In this document: in pieces, positions 55,031-62,829 of the stretch | Numbering within the stretch: the stretch's first letter is position 1 | Layout: each line of letters begins with the position of its first letter | Assembly (NCBI GenBank): GCA_943787365.1 | Contig: CALSMD010000006.1 | Location: 261,984-325,983, forward strand | DNA length: 64,000 nt | Origin: an uncultured Flavobacteriaceae bacterium | GTDB lineage: Bacteria; Bacteroidota; Bacteroidia; Flavobacteriales; Flavobacteriaceae | Direction: 5' to 3' | Made by a program: the position numbers and the translations under genes | The notes under the pieces: model-generated | What the model saw: only the letters and a program-made list of their open reading frames with translations | What the model was told of the DNA's origin: nothing | Databases searched by the model: none

Positions 55031-56167
55031 ATGAAAAAACTAATCTTACTCTCCGCTTTATTCATCATCGCTTGTTCAGATGACGAAGGCAATCCTTGTA
55101 TTTATGAGCCAACTCTAACTACACAAGCTGCTACTGATATTACAGAAACCTCAGCCACTTTAAATGGTGTTATAAGTATCGTTTCAGAGAATTGTGACGT
55201 ACCTAACAATACTGAACAAGGGTTTGTTTATTCTACTGAAATACAGCCCACATTAGAAGATATTCAAGTTAATGTTAATGGGACTAATATCTCTACAACT
55301 ATTGAGGGTTTAACGCCTAATACTACTTATTACGTAAGGGCATTCTTAACTAATAATTTAGGGGACTTTTATGGGGATGAGGTTAGTTTCACTACTACTG
55401 ATATTCCTTGTGATGTTGTTTATTTAGATGAAAATGGAGTTACTATAAAGGCTTGCCCTGATGCTAATGTTGGGGATGTAGGTACGGTTAATGGGGTTGA
55501 GTATACTATTGTGGATAGAGATATGCTCGACCTAATGATTGAGAATGAAGAGGATGTTACTAAAGTGTGTACATCACTGATTAGCGATATGTTATATCTG
55601 TTTTCTGATACGCCCTTTAATCAAGATATTTCGTCTTGGGATGTGAGCAATGTGACTAATATGGGTGGTATGTTTTCTGATACGCCCTTTAATCAAGCCA
55701 TTGGAAGTTGGGATGTAAGTAGTGTAACCACAATGGCATTTATGTTTTTTAATACTCCATTCAACCAAGACATAGGGAATTGGGATGTTAGTAGTGTGCT
55801 TGTAATGAATAGTATGTTTTCTGATACGCCTTTCAACCAAGACTTAAGTAATTGGGAAGTTGAAAATGTAGCTACTATGATGTATATGTTTAACAGTTCT
55901 AATTTTAATCAAGACATTGGAAATTGGGATGTGATTAGTGTAATTAATATGAAATTTATGTTTAGTGGCTCTTCATTTAATCAAGATATTAGTTCTTGGG
56001 ATGTTAGTAGTGTAGGAATAATGCAAGGTATGTTTTATGATACACCTTTCAACCAAGACTTAAGTAATTGGAGTGTAGGAAATGTAACTTCTTGCAGTAG
56101 TTTCAGTCAAGGGGCATCAGCTTGGACACTACCTCAACCTAACTTCACAAACTGTAATCCTAACTAA
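55031..56167 (+). CDS. BspA/DUF285 surface lipoprotein with Fn3-like domain
   Basis: A 378-residue protein from ATG 55031, one base after the previous stop. Lipobox Cys15 (LFIIACSDDE), a fibronectin-like domain (about 30-125, ITETSATLNGVIS, NTTYYVRAFLTNNLGDFYG), then about seven 25-residue DUF285/BspA repeats (about 190-370) with the FNQDISSWDVSNVTNMGGMF pattern. BspA repeats mediate binding to host or surface ligands. It lacks a T9SS sorting domain, so export differs from the related protein of element 2. Confidence 0.88.
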   Translation: MKKLILLSALFIIACSDDEGNPCIYEPTLTTQAATDITETSATLNGVISIVSENCDVPNNTEQGFVYSTEIQPTLEDIQVNVNGTNISTTIEGLTPNTTYYVRAFLTNNLGDFYGDEVSFTTTDIPCDVVYLDENGVTIKACPDANVGDVGTVNGVEYTIVDRDMLDLMIENEEDVTKVCTSLISDMLYLFSDTPFNQDISSWDVSNVTNMGGMFSDTPFNQAIGSWDVSSVTTMAFMFFNTPFNQDIGNWDVSSVLVMNSMFSDTPFNQDLSNWEVENVATMMYMFNSSNFNQDIGNWDVISVINMKFMFSGSSFNQDISSWDVSSVGIMQGMFYDTPFNQDLSNWSVGNVTSCSSFSQGASAWTLPQPNFTNCNPN

Positions 56168-56262
56168 AAACTAACTACTCTACTAATAGGAAGTGGTAAT
56201 TCTGTAGCTTCTACTTCATAGCTTCCATTGTCTGTTTTTAATGGTTCTGTTTGGTCTATTTG
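56164..56262 (-). pseudogene. C-terminal coding remnant shared with element 2
   Basis: Minus-strand frame reads IDQTEPLKTDNGSYEVEATE, then LPLPISRVVSF and TAG at 56166-56164, with a stop upstream at about 56270. Element 2 holds the same sequence (59854-59934) with mostly synonymous differences, so both derive from a once-coding gene downstream of the terminase-like gene. Confidence 0.6.
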
Positions 56263-56600
56263 GAACTATTTCCACCTGCCATATTACTAAAATTAAAGTT
56301 CTCGTCTAATACATTGTTATGTGTTTCAAGCACCTCTCCATTGTCTCCAATTATATTGATTTGAAACTCTCTTGGAGGTTCTTCATTTATATGTTTCTCA
56401 ATTGATAGCTTAGGTAAAGTATGCTTCAAAGCGATGTCTAATAATTTTAGTTTTTGTGTATTTGAAAGAGTGTTATAATCTATGTCCTTTAGTATGTGTG
56501 TTATTAGCGTTTTAAGGTCGCTACGGAGGTCTATGCTTAATAATTTACCTCTTTTACTAATCTTTCCTGCTTCGCTTGCTGTCGTTGAGTTAAATCCCAT
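56256..56600 (-). CDS. small terminase-like / phage-type protein
   Basis: A 114-residue protein with a basic start (MGFNSTTASEAGKISKRGKL), a helical middle (about 25-65) and a LPKLSIEKHINEEPPREFQI segment. The start and the LPK helix resemble small DNA-packaging or DUF-type phage proteins. The element carries no other capsid or packaging genes. A truncated homologue lies in element 2 (59935-60077). Confidence in a terminase role is low. Confidence 0.55.
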   Translation of the reverse strand: MGFNSTTASEAGKISKRGKLLSIDLRSDLKTLITHILKDIDYNTLSNTQKLKLLDIALKHTLPKLSIEKHINEEPPREFQINIIGDNGEVLETHNNVLDENFNFSNMAGGNSSK

Positions 56601-56663
56601 AAATCTGTGTTATTTTGTGTTATAATATATAAAGAGATATAAGTTCTTTTGTGTTTTAATAAA

Positions 56664-56813
56664 GGTGGTTGCAAACCACCGCACATAAACAACTAAAAAC
56701 AGAATACACAACCTTTGTATGTGTTTAATAATAAAACATAGTTATCCTGTATAGTAAATTTAAAGTCTTTTTATATTTATGAAGACATATTCATACGGGC
56801 GTCTGAAACGCCC
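56664..56813. other. two tight hairpins in gene-free DNA
   Basis: Region 56601-56981 has no gene. It holds GGTGGTT-GCA-AACCACC (56664-56680), a perfect 7-bp stem with a 3-base loop, and GGGCGT-CTGAA-ACGCCC (56797-56813), a perfect 6-bp stem. They may be terminators, small-RNA parts or recombination sites. Confidence 0.5.
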
Positions 56814-56981
56814 AATTAATTAAATATAAAGAATTTTTAGAAGACTGATAAGACTAAGACTTTTATAAAAAAGAATTGAGTAAAGTTAGTAAATTTATCG
56901 CAGAAAATCAAGTATTTAACCTGTAAAATAGAATAAAGTTATTGAACAATTATTAACGTCTTGTAGTGTTTTACTTACAAA

Positions 56982-58055
56982 CTAAACCATAGGCATATCT
57001 TCTTCTTTTAATTCAGCTATTTCTAAACCACGTAAATAAGTCAATGATACATTAATAGATGAATGCCCCATAGCCTTCTGTAGCTTGGTTATAGAGCCTG
57101 TTCTCTTAAAGATTTCTATAGCTCCTGAGTGCCTGAAAGAGTAGAGTGTTTGGTCTTGTTCAAGCAGTTTAGAAACCCTCTTAAATCGACCCCAAAGTGT
57201 CTTAAAATAGTCTTCATTTAATGGTTTTGTAGTGTCTGTGAATATATTGTGTTGAGGTTGACCTTTAACAAGCAATTCTCTAATATAAATAGGCACAGGA
57301 ACTATTCTGTTCTTGCCAGACTTATTTCTATTCCCAGACAAATGAATGTATGTAAGGTCATCTGAAAAGTCAGACCACGTAAGTTCCCTTATTTCTCTAT
57401 GGGGTCTTAATAAACATCCATAGGTCATTAAACAACACAGAAACAAGTTATCACTAAACAACTTAATCTCATTAAGGATGAGGCTTATATCCTTGTAAGG
57501 TTTGTGTAGTTTTGCCTTTGTTTTCTTTGCTTTTATGCTTTCCATAGGATTGCTATCCATACCTATGTTTCTTGCTTCATTAATAAGCACATTTAAGTGA
57601 CGTTTAATCGTATTATACGACACACCTAAAGCATAGTGGTTTAGATAAGATTTAACATCCTTAGAAGTGATGTTTTCATCAGTTAAGTGAGATACAAAAC
57701 CATCATAAACAAACCTCAACATAGACTTGTATTTGTCTGAATAGTCTCCTTTTAGTTTGTTGTCTAAAGCTAACTTTAAATACTGCTTATCAGACTTGCA
57801 TAGTACTCTTACAGGCTCTTGAACACTTAAGCCACTTGTTATGAATTTAAACACCTCTGCAGCTAAGAGTTGTGCTATCTCATAGCGTTTAGCTACAGGG
57901 TAAGAATTAGGAAAGAGATTAGAATTAATTTTTGAACCATTAAACAACCTATACCGTTTACCATTATTATAAAATACTACATAGAAACGTTGCTTGTTAT
58001 CAGACTTAATTTTAGGGTATTTTACACTCATTTTTGACACACTTTTGACAGACAT
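56982..58055 (-). CDS. tyrosine recombinase (integrase) of element 1
   Basis: A 357-residue integrase. N-terminal arm-binding part, SAM-like core-binding domain (about 85-165), and catalytic domain (about 175-350) with R217 (CLLRPHREIREL), R308 in YSFRHSGA, H331 in AMGHSSINVSL and the nucleophile Y340; the usual first His of the HxxR box is Tyr305. It catalyses insertion and excision at tRNA-Ala. Its 5' region contains TTTTGACA-type repeats resembling the left end of the element. The intact tetrad suggests an active enzyme. Confidence 0.95.
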   Translation of the reverse strand: MSVKSVSKMSVKYPKIKSDNKQRFYVVFYNNGKRYRLFNGSKINSNLFPNSYPVAKRYEIAQLLAAEVFKFITSGLSVQEPVRVLCKSDKQYLKLALDNKLKGDYSDKYKSMLRFVYDGFVSHLTDENITSKDVKSYLNHYALGVSYNTIKRHLNVLINEARNIGMDSNPMESIKAKKTKAKLHKPYKDISLILNEIKLFSDNLFLCCLMTYGCLLRPHREIRELTWSDFSDDLTYIHLSGNRNKSGKNRIVPVPIYIRELLVKGQPQHNIFTDTTKPLNEDYFKTLWGRFKRVSKLLEQDQTLYSFRHSGAIEIFKRTGSITKLQKAMGHSSINVSLTYLRGLEIAELKEEDMPMV

Positions 58056-58110
58056 TAATATTATCTGTTCTTGAGTGTCTGAAAATCAAGTATTTGTGTA
58101 CTATTAACAT

Positions 58111-58187
58111 TTGACTGCCAGTCAAGCGCTCTAGCCAACTGAGCTACATCCCCTTTTTTTGATTATCTTCTTAGAGATTGATGCGGT
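58111..58187. repeat. 77-bp direct repeat, right copy
   Basis: Exact copy of 54066-54142: 5' half of tRNA-Ala plus 34 bp. The tRNA 3' half is missing here, so this copy cannot give a tRNA. It marks the junction of elements 1 and 2. Confidence 0.9.
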
Positions 58188-58249
58188 ATATAGAAATACT
58201 GTTTGCGAATTTATAATATTCTTGGCACTTTAATGGCACTAATATGGCA

Positions 58250-58302
58250 CTTTTCGCTTTTAGCCCTTTTCTCAACACGCTTTGTTCCAAAGCTACTGAG
58301 CT
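58250..58302. repeat. 53-bp block shared by both elements, right copy
   Basis: Matches 54216-54268 except one base. It is preceded by three GGCACTT-type repeats (58234-58256), in place of the TGACAGA-type repeats of element 1. Confidence 0.75.
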
Positions 58303-58373
58303 TCGGATGTACTAGTTATGTACAAAAAATCATAATAAAATTAATTACATTTGAATTATAAACCAATTTAATT

Positions 58374-59765
58374 ATGAAAAATTTATTTTATTTATTTTTT
58401 GCCTTATTCATCTTCTCTTTGAGTTACTCACAAACTCAAATTACAGATGCTAATTTTCAAGATGCTATAAATACTTGTTTATCCACTAACCCAGAAAATG
58501 GTCTATGTTCAGAGAGTGGGTACGGAGAAATGCCAGACTGGGATGTTAGTGATGTTACAGATATGAGCTCAGCGTTTTATGAAGCATCATCTTTCAATGC
58601 AGATATTAGTGGATGGGATGTGAGTAATGTGAATAATATGAACTCTATGTTTGGTGGGAATGCAATTACAACTCCAGCATTTAACCAAGACATTAGTTCT
58701 TGGAATGTGGGCAGTGTAACCACGATGGAATATATGTTTGAAAATGCTTCGAGTTTCAATCAAGATATTGGCTCTTGGGATGTTTCTAGTGTGACTAATA
58801 TGGTTGGTATGTTTAGTCAAGCGCGGTCATTTAATCAACCATTAAACGATTGGGATGTTTCTAGTGTGACTAATATGGTTGGTATGTTTAGTCAAGCGTC
58901 GTCATTTAATCAACCATTAAATGATTGGGATGTTTCTAGTGTGACCGATATGGGATGGATGTTTTCCCTTACTTCTTTCAATCAACCATTGGATAATTGG
59001 GATGTTTCTAGTGTTACTAATATGATTAATATGTTTCAAGCGTCGTCATTTAATCAACCTCTAAATAATTGGGTCGTTTCTAGTTTGACTGATGCGTCGC
59101 GTATATTTATTTTATCATCATTTAATCAACCATTAAATGAGTGGGGTGTTTCTAGTGTGACTAATATGGCTGGTATGTTTGGGGGGACACCATTTAATCA
59201 ACCATTAAATGAGTGGGATGTTTCTAGTGTGACTAATATGGCTGGTATGTTTGGGGAGACACCATTTAATCAACCATTAAATGATTGGGATGTTTCTAGT
59301 GTGACCGATATGAGTAGTATGTTTTATGAAGCATCATCTTTCAATCTAGATATTAGTTCTTGGGATGTTTCGAACGTGATTGATATGAGGTATATGTTTT
59401 ATCTGAGCACTTTTAATCAAGATATATCAAGTTGGTGCGTTACAAACATTAGTTCAGAACCGCTTGAGTTTAGTAGTAATACGTTAATAGAAAGTTATGA
59501 ACCTGTTTGGGGTACTTGTCCAACTGCTGGTGTAGATGACCATAGACAATTAGTAATCTCAATTTATCCAAATCCCGTTAAGAACACTCTAACCATTAAT
59601 GGGCTGGTTGTTAAAGATATTATTATCTATTCTGTTCTTGGAAAAGTGGTATTGAAGATGAGCAATCAAAACTCAATTGATGTAAGTTCACTTTCGAAAG
59701 GGGTTTATTTTATTAAGGTTTCTGACGGCATAAATTCATCTACTAAACAATTCATAAAAAACTAA
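58374..59765 (+). CDS. BspA/DUF285 repeat protein with T9SS type A sorting domain
   Basis: A 463-residue exported protein. Signal peptide (cleaved after SYSQ), about thirteen DUF285 repeats (about 45-370, pattern FNQPLNDWDVSSVTNMVGMF) and a C-terminal T9SS type A domain (SIYPNPVKNTLTINGL, GVYFIKVSDGINSSTKQFIK). DNA of adjacent repeats is nearly identical (58790-58960, 59110-59300), which suggests recent expansion. TACATTTG at 58346-58353 may be its -7 box. It is the cargo of element 2 and is exported by T9SS, unlike its lipoprotein relative in element 1. Confidence 0.92.
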   Translation: MKNLFYLFFALFIFSLSYSQTQITDANFQDAINTCLSTNPENGLCSESGYGEMPDWDVSDVTDMSSAFYEASSFNADISGWDVSNVNNMNSMFGGNAITTPAFNQDISSWNVGSVTTMEYMFENASSFNQDIGSWDVSSVTNMVGMFSQARSFNQPLNDWDVSSVTNMVGMFSQASSFNQPLNDWDVSSVTDMGWMFSLTSFNQPLDNWDVSSVTNMINMFQASSFNQPLNNWVVSSLTDASRIFILSSFNQPLNEWGVSSVTNMAGMFGGTPFNQPLNEWDVSSVTNMAGMFGETPFNQPLNDWDVSSVTDMSSMFYEASSFNLDISSWDVSNVIDMRYMFYLSTFNQDISSWCVTNISSEPLEFSSNTLIESYEPVWGTCPTAGVDDHRQLVISIYPNPVKNTLTINGLVVKDIIIYSVLGKVVLKMSNQNSIDVSSLSKGVYFIKVSDGINSSTKQFIKN

Positions 59766-59853
59766 ATGAAAAGAGCAATTCATATAGTTAACTTTTTAAA
59801 TTACTACGGATTATACTTTGATTTGAAAATTAGCAGAACTAATTATATTAGAA

Positions 59854-59934
59854 TTAGATTGTTTTAAACCTCTCAACTCTACTATTAGGCAAAGGCAAGT
59901 CAGTAGCTTCTATTTCATAGCTTCCATTGTCTGT
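59854..59934 (-). pseudogene. C-terminal remnant, counterpart of 56164-56262
   Basis: Minus-strand frame reads TDNGSYEIEATDLPLPNSRV, then ERFKTI and TAA at 59856-59854. It follows in frame after the stop of the terminase-like remnant. Most base differences to element 1 are synonymous, so the frame was once under selection. Confidence 0.6.
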
Positions 59935-60077
59935 TTACCCTGCCAAATCTTTGAACTTAAAGTTGTCTAAACTTTTTCTGTTTACCTTTTCGTTTCCGTT
60001 ACTATCTATGATAGTGATTTGTATGTCTTGTGGTATATCTTTAGATATACGTTGTTCTATCGATTGTTTAGGAAATG
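59935..60077 (-). pseudogene. truncated terminase-like gene remnant of element 2
   Basis: Minus-strand frame reads FPKQSIEQRISKDIPQDIQI and later KSLDNFKFKDLAG, then TAA. It matches the C-terminal half of the intact 114-residue protein (LPKLSIEKHINEEPPREFQI). The N-terminal half has been replaced by sequence carrying the promoter of the next gene. Confidence 0.75.
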
Positions 60078-60090
60078 AACGTTATACAGC

Positions 60091-60121
60091 TTTGCATTTT
60101 AATTAATTTTTTTTAAATTTG
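60091..60121 (+). promoter_or_regulatory. Bacteroidota-type promoter
   Basis: TTTG at 60091-60094, 19-base spacer and TAAATTTG at 60114-60121, both exact to consensus. It drives the barrel protein starting at 60152. Confidence 0.75.
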
Positions 60122-60151
60122 TTTAAACAAAACTATTTAAATTATTCACAA

Positions 60152-60706
60152 ATGAAAAAATTATTTACAATTACAATGGCATTAGTGGCTTTCACTATTG
60201 GTGCCCAAAATGTCACTTTTGGTGCAAAAGCAGGTTTAAACTTTGCAAGTATGGTAGGCGATGATGCAGAAGGCCTTGATGGAAGAACCTCATTTCACTT
60301 AGGTGCTACTGCAGAAATTGAAATCTCAGAGTCATTTTCCATTCAACCTGAATTATTGTATTCTGGACAAGGTTTTACTGCTGATGGGGATGTTACAGGA
60401 AAAGTAGATTATATAAATCTTCCTGTAATGGCTAAATTTTATGTTGCAGATGGCTTTAGTATTGAAGCAGGGCCTCAAATTGGCTTCCTTGCAAGTGCTA
60501 AATCAGAAGTTGATGGAAATAGTACAGATATTAAAGACAATTTAAAATCTACAGACTTTGCTTTGAATTTAGGGGCAGGCTACAAACTTGATTCGGGATT
60601 GAATTTTGGTCTTCGTTATTCAATGGGACTTACTGATGTTCCTGACGTAGATTCTGACGGTTTCAAACACAGCGTAGTTCAACTTTCTGTAGGATATAAC
60701 TTTTAA
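60152..60706 (+). CDS. PorT-family outer-membrane beta-barrel protein
   Basis: A 184-residue protein from ATG 60152 (MKKLFTITMALVAFTIGAQN). A signal peptide precedes an eight-strand barrel (TFGAKAGLNFASMVGDDAEG, SIQPELLYSGQGF, ALNLGAGYKLDSGLNFGLRY) ending with LSVGYNF. Outer-membrane protein of the type annotated as 'porin family' or PorT in this phylum. It has its own promoter. It may be cargo, or host DNA captured by the element. Confidence 0.88.
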   Translation: MKKLFTITMALVAFTIGAQNVTFGAKAGLNFASMVGDDAEGLDGRTSFHLGATAEIEISESFSIQPELLYSGQGFTADGDVTGKVDYINLPVMAKFYVADGFSIEAGPQIGFLASAKSEVDGNSTDIKDNLKSTDFALNLGAGYKLDSGLNFGLRYSMGLTDVPDVDSDGFKHSVVQLSVGYNF

Positions 60707-60795
60707 ATCTTATTCATTTTAATATGATTGATAACAATTAGGGAGGGGATAACCCTCCCTTTTTTAATTACATATAAAGTTCTATTAACCGATAT

Positions 60796-61575
60796 ATGAA
60801 AAAACTACTCTTACTCTCCGCTTTATTTATCTTCGCTTGTAGTAGTGATGATGGAAGTGATGAGCAAAATGATAGTATTATTGAAACTTGTAATGATAAT
60901 TTCGTTACACAGTTTATGATATGTCGTTTTTACGAACAAGGAATTGATTCAAACAAAATAGATGTTTTTTATGAAAATAATTCTATCTCTAGCATAAATG
61001 AATATTCTTGCCAAGACTGTTCAACTGACAATTGTGAAATTGAGGAAAATTCTTGGGTAAATGAATTGATTCAGTCAGCCAATTGTGAGGATTACCCTAT
61101 TACAACATCAGGTCAAAGGATATTTAATTATAATCAAAATGGGAATTTAATATATAGCAATAATATTTTTGAGCGCTATTACACTTGGGAAAACAGTAAT
61201 TTAGTTAAGGTGGAATCATTTTTAGAGGGAGTATTAATCTCTGAGGTAACACTTAATTATAGTCAGATACTGAATAAGAGTAAATTATTTTCTGTAGCTG
61301 AGTGGAACGATAGCGGTATTACCATTTGGTTCCCTGTAGAATGGCCTATGTATGGGCGTAATAGTCAAAATTTGGTTAGCGATTGGGAATCTAAAATTTA
61401 TGACGAAAATAATAGTGAATTATATTCAGTTGTGAATACAGTTATTACTGATTATATTTTAGATAACGAAGGCAGGGTTTTAAGTGCTTATTTTATGAGC
61501 GATGGAGTTGACGTGATAAACGGAGTTGCCGTAGAAAACTCCTGGTCTTCAACCTTACAGTTTAGCTACGATTAA
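60796..61575 (+). CDS. lipoprotein of unknown function
   Basis: A 259-residue protein with a lipoprotein signal (Cys15 in LFIFACSSDDG) and a Cys-rich segment (NEYSCQDCSTDNCEIEENSW, about 72-91), followed by a strand-rich region with repeated short YxxNxN motifs. The first 20 residues (MKKLLLLSALFIFACSSDDG) nearly match those of the element 1 lipoproteins, so these leaders share an origin. No fold is recognised. Confidence 0.75.
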   Translation: MKKLLLLSALFIFACSSDDGSDEQNDSIIETCNDNFVTQFMICRFYEQGIDSNKIDVFYENNSISSINEYSCQDCSTDNCEIEENSWVNELIQSANCEDYPITTSGQRIFNYNQNGNLIYSNNIFERYYTWENSNLVKVESFLEGVLISEVTLNYSQILNKSKLFSVAEWNDSGITIWFPVEWPMYGRNSQNLVSDWESKIYDENNSELYSVVNTVITDYILDNEGRVLSAYFMSDGVDVINGVAVENSWSSTLQFSYD

Positions 61576-61581
61576 TTAATT

Positions 61582-62316
61582 TTAAACCATAGGCATATCT
61601 ACCTCTTTAAGTTCAGCTATTTCTAAACCTCTTAAGTAGGTTAAACTTACATTTATAGATGAATGTCCCATTGCTTTCTGTAGCTTGGTTATAGAGCCTG
61701 TTCTCTTAAATATTTCAATAGCCCCAGAGTGCCTAAAAGAGTACAATGTTTGGTCTTGTTCAAGCAGTTTTGAAACCCTCTTAAAACGCCCCCAAAGTGT
61801 CTTAAAATAGTCTTCATTTAAAGGTCTTATAGTGCCTGTGAATATATTGTGATGAGGTTGTCCTTTAACAAGCAATTCTCTTATGTAAATAGGCACTGGA
61901 ACTATTCTATTCTTGCCAGACTTATTTCTATTTCCAGACAAGTGAATATAACTCAAGTCATCACTAAAGTCAGACCACTTTAATTCTCTTATTTCACGAT
62001 GAGGTCTAAGTAGACATCCGTAGGTCATTATACAACACAGATACAAGTTATCACTAAACAACTTAATCTCATCAAGGATGAGGTTTATATCCTTGTAAGG
62101 TTTGTGTAGTTTAGCTTTTGTTTTCTTTCCTTTAACACCCTCCATAGGATTGCTATTCATTCCTATATTTCTAGCTTCATTTATAAGCACACTGAGGTGT
62201 CTTTTAATTGTATTATAAGATACTCCTAAGGCATAGTGGTTGAGATAAGATTTAACGTTGTTAGAAGTGATGTTTTCATCTGTTAAGTTAGACACAAAAC
62301 CATCATAAACAAACCT
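61582..62316 (-). pseudogene. truncated tyrosine integrase of element 2
   Basis: The frame matches residues about 114-357 of the intact integrase with high identity, including CLLRPHREIREL, YSFRHSGA, AMGHSSINVSL and the Tyr nucleophile. Identity ends at about 62316 inside the core-binding domain, where DUF805 sequence begins. It lacks the arm-binding N-terminus, so it is probably inactive. Confidence 0.9.
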
Positions 62317-62318
62317 TA

Positions 62319-62534
62319 GATTCAGGGTATGGCATAATCTACACGATCACAGCCGCCCTGCATTTTTTACCTGCTTTAGGCGCCGTCGTTAGAAGATTAC
62401 ATGATGTTGGAAAAAGCGGATGGATGTATCTCATTATTTTAATTCCATTAATAGGCTTTATATGGTTGCTTGTATTGCTTACCAAAGACAGCCAAGCTGG
62501 AGACAACAAGTATGGCGCTAATCCAAAAGCGTAA
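62319..62534 (+). pseudogene. DUF805 protein C-terminal fragment
   Basis: The plus strand reads ALGAVVRRLHDVGKSGWMYL, then IILIPLIGFIWLLVLLTKDS and a DNKYGANPKA end with TAA at 62532-62534. This is the DUF805 signature (RRLHD-x-GKSGW). The N-terminal half and start are missing; they were removed by the element, and are not elsewhere in the window. Confidence 0.85.
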
Positions 62535-62569
62535 TCCATAAAAAATAGTTCTTTATTTAGAACACTTAA

Positions 62570-62595
62570 AAGTCTTTACATAAATGTAAAGACTT
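62570..62595 (+). terminator. terminator after the DUF805 fragment
   Basis: AAGTCTTTACAT and ATGTAAAGACTT form a perfect 12-bp stem with a 2-base centre, followed by T residues. Confidence 0.85.
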
Positions 62596-62695
62596 TTTAT
62601 TTATATAGTAAATTTAAAAAACAGATCCCCTACTAAGGAATTATAATTTAAACTAAAGTCTTTTTCCGTACTTTTGACTCTAAATTCAACCCATT

Positions 62696-62824
62696 ATGAG
62701 CAGTAAATTTTTTGGTAATAAAACCGTAAAGCAAGTCGACACAAAAAAAGGAGGCAAGTCTAATCTTAGAAATAAAAATACGAGTAAAACTACCGCCGTT
62801 CGAAAAACAGGTCGTGGAAAATAG
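62696..62824 (+). CDS. 42-residue basic protein
   Basis: ATG 62696 to TAG 62822-62824. The product (MSSKFFGNKTVKQVDTKKGG, then a Lys/Arg/Asn-rich tail ending TGRGK) is very basic and may bind nucleic acid. It sits 5 bp before the MATE gene, so it may be a co-transcribed conserved small protein. Function unknown. Confidence 0.6.
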   Translation: MSSKFFGNKTVKQVDTKKGGKSNLRNKNTSKTTAVRKTGRGK

Positions 62825-62829
62825 AACGA

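Larger units (their letters stand above)
54066..58110. mobile_element. tRNA-Ala integrated element 1 (about 4.0 kb)
   Basis: Bounded by the 77-bp direct repeats. It carries a small membrane protein, a lipoprotein, a BspA-type surface protein, a terminase-like small gene and an intact tyrosine integrase at the right end. No replication or transfer genes are seen, so it must rely on other elements to move between cells. Confidence 0.85.
58111..62318. mobile_element. tRNA-Ala integrated element 2 (about 4.2 kb, right end lost)
   Basis: Same plan as element 1: tRNA half, 53-bp block, BspA-type surface protein, terminase-like remnant, barrel protein, lipoprotein, and integrase. The integrase is truncated and joined to a broken DUF805 gene, and no third tRNA half follows, so the right end was lost by deletion. 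It is no longer mobile by itself. Confidence 0.8.

Noticed and set aside
58790-59300. Regular repeats resembling a CRISPR array
   Set aside because: They are in-frame DUF285 coding repeats of a single protein; units vary like protein repeats, with no spacers and no cas genes nearby.
53884-60090. CGTTATACAGC occurring at about 53889 and 60081 as possible integron attC cores
   Set aside because: Only two copies, no pairing partner site or hairpin of attC type, and no integron integrase.
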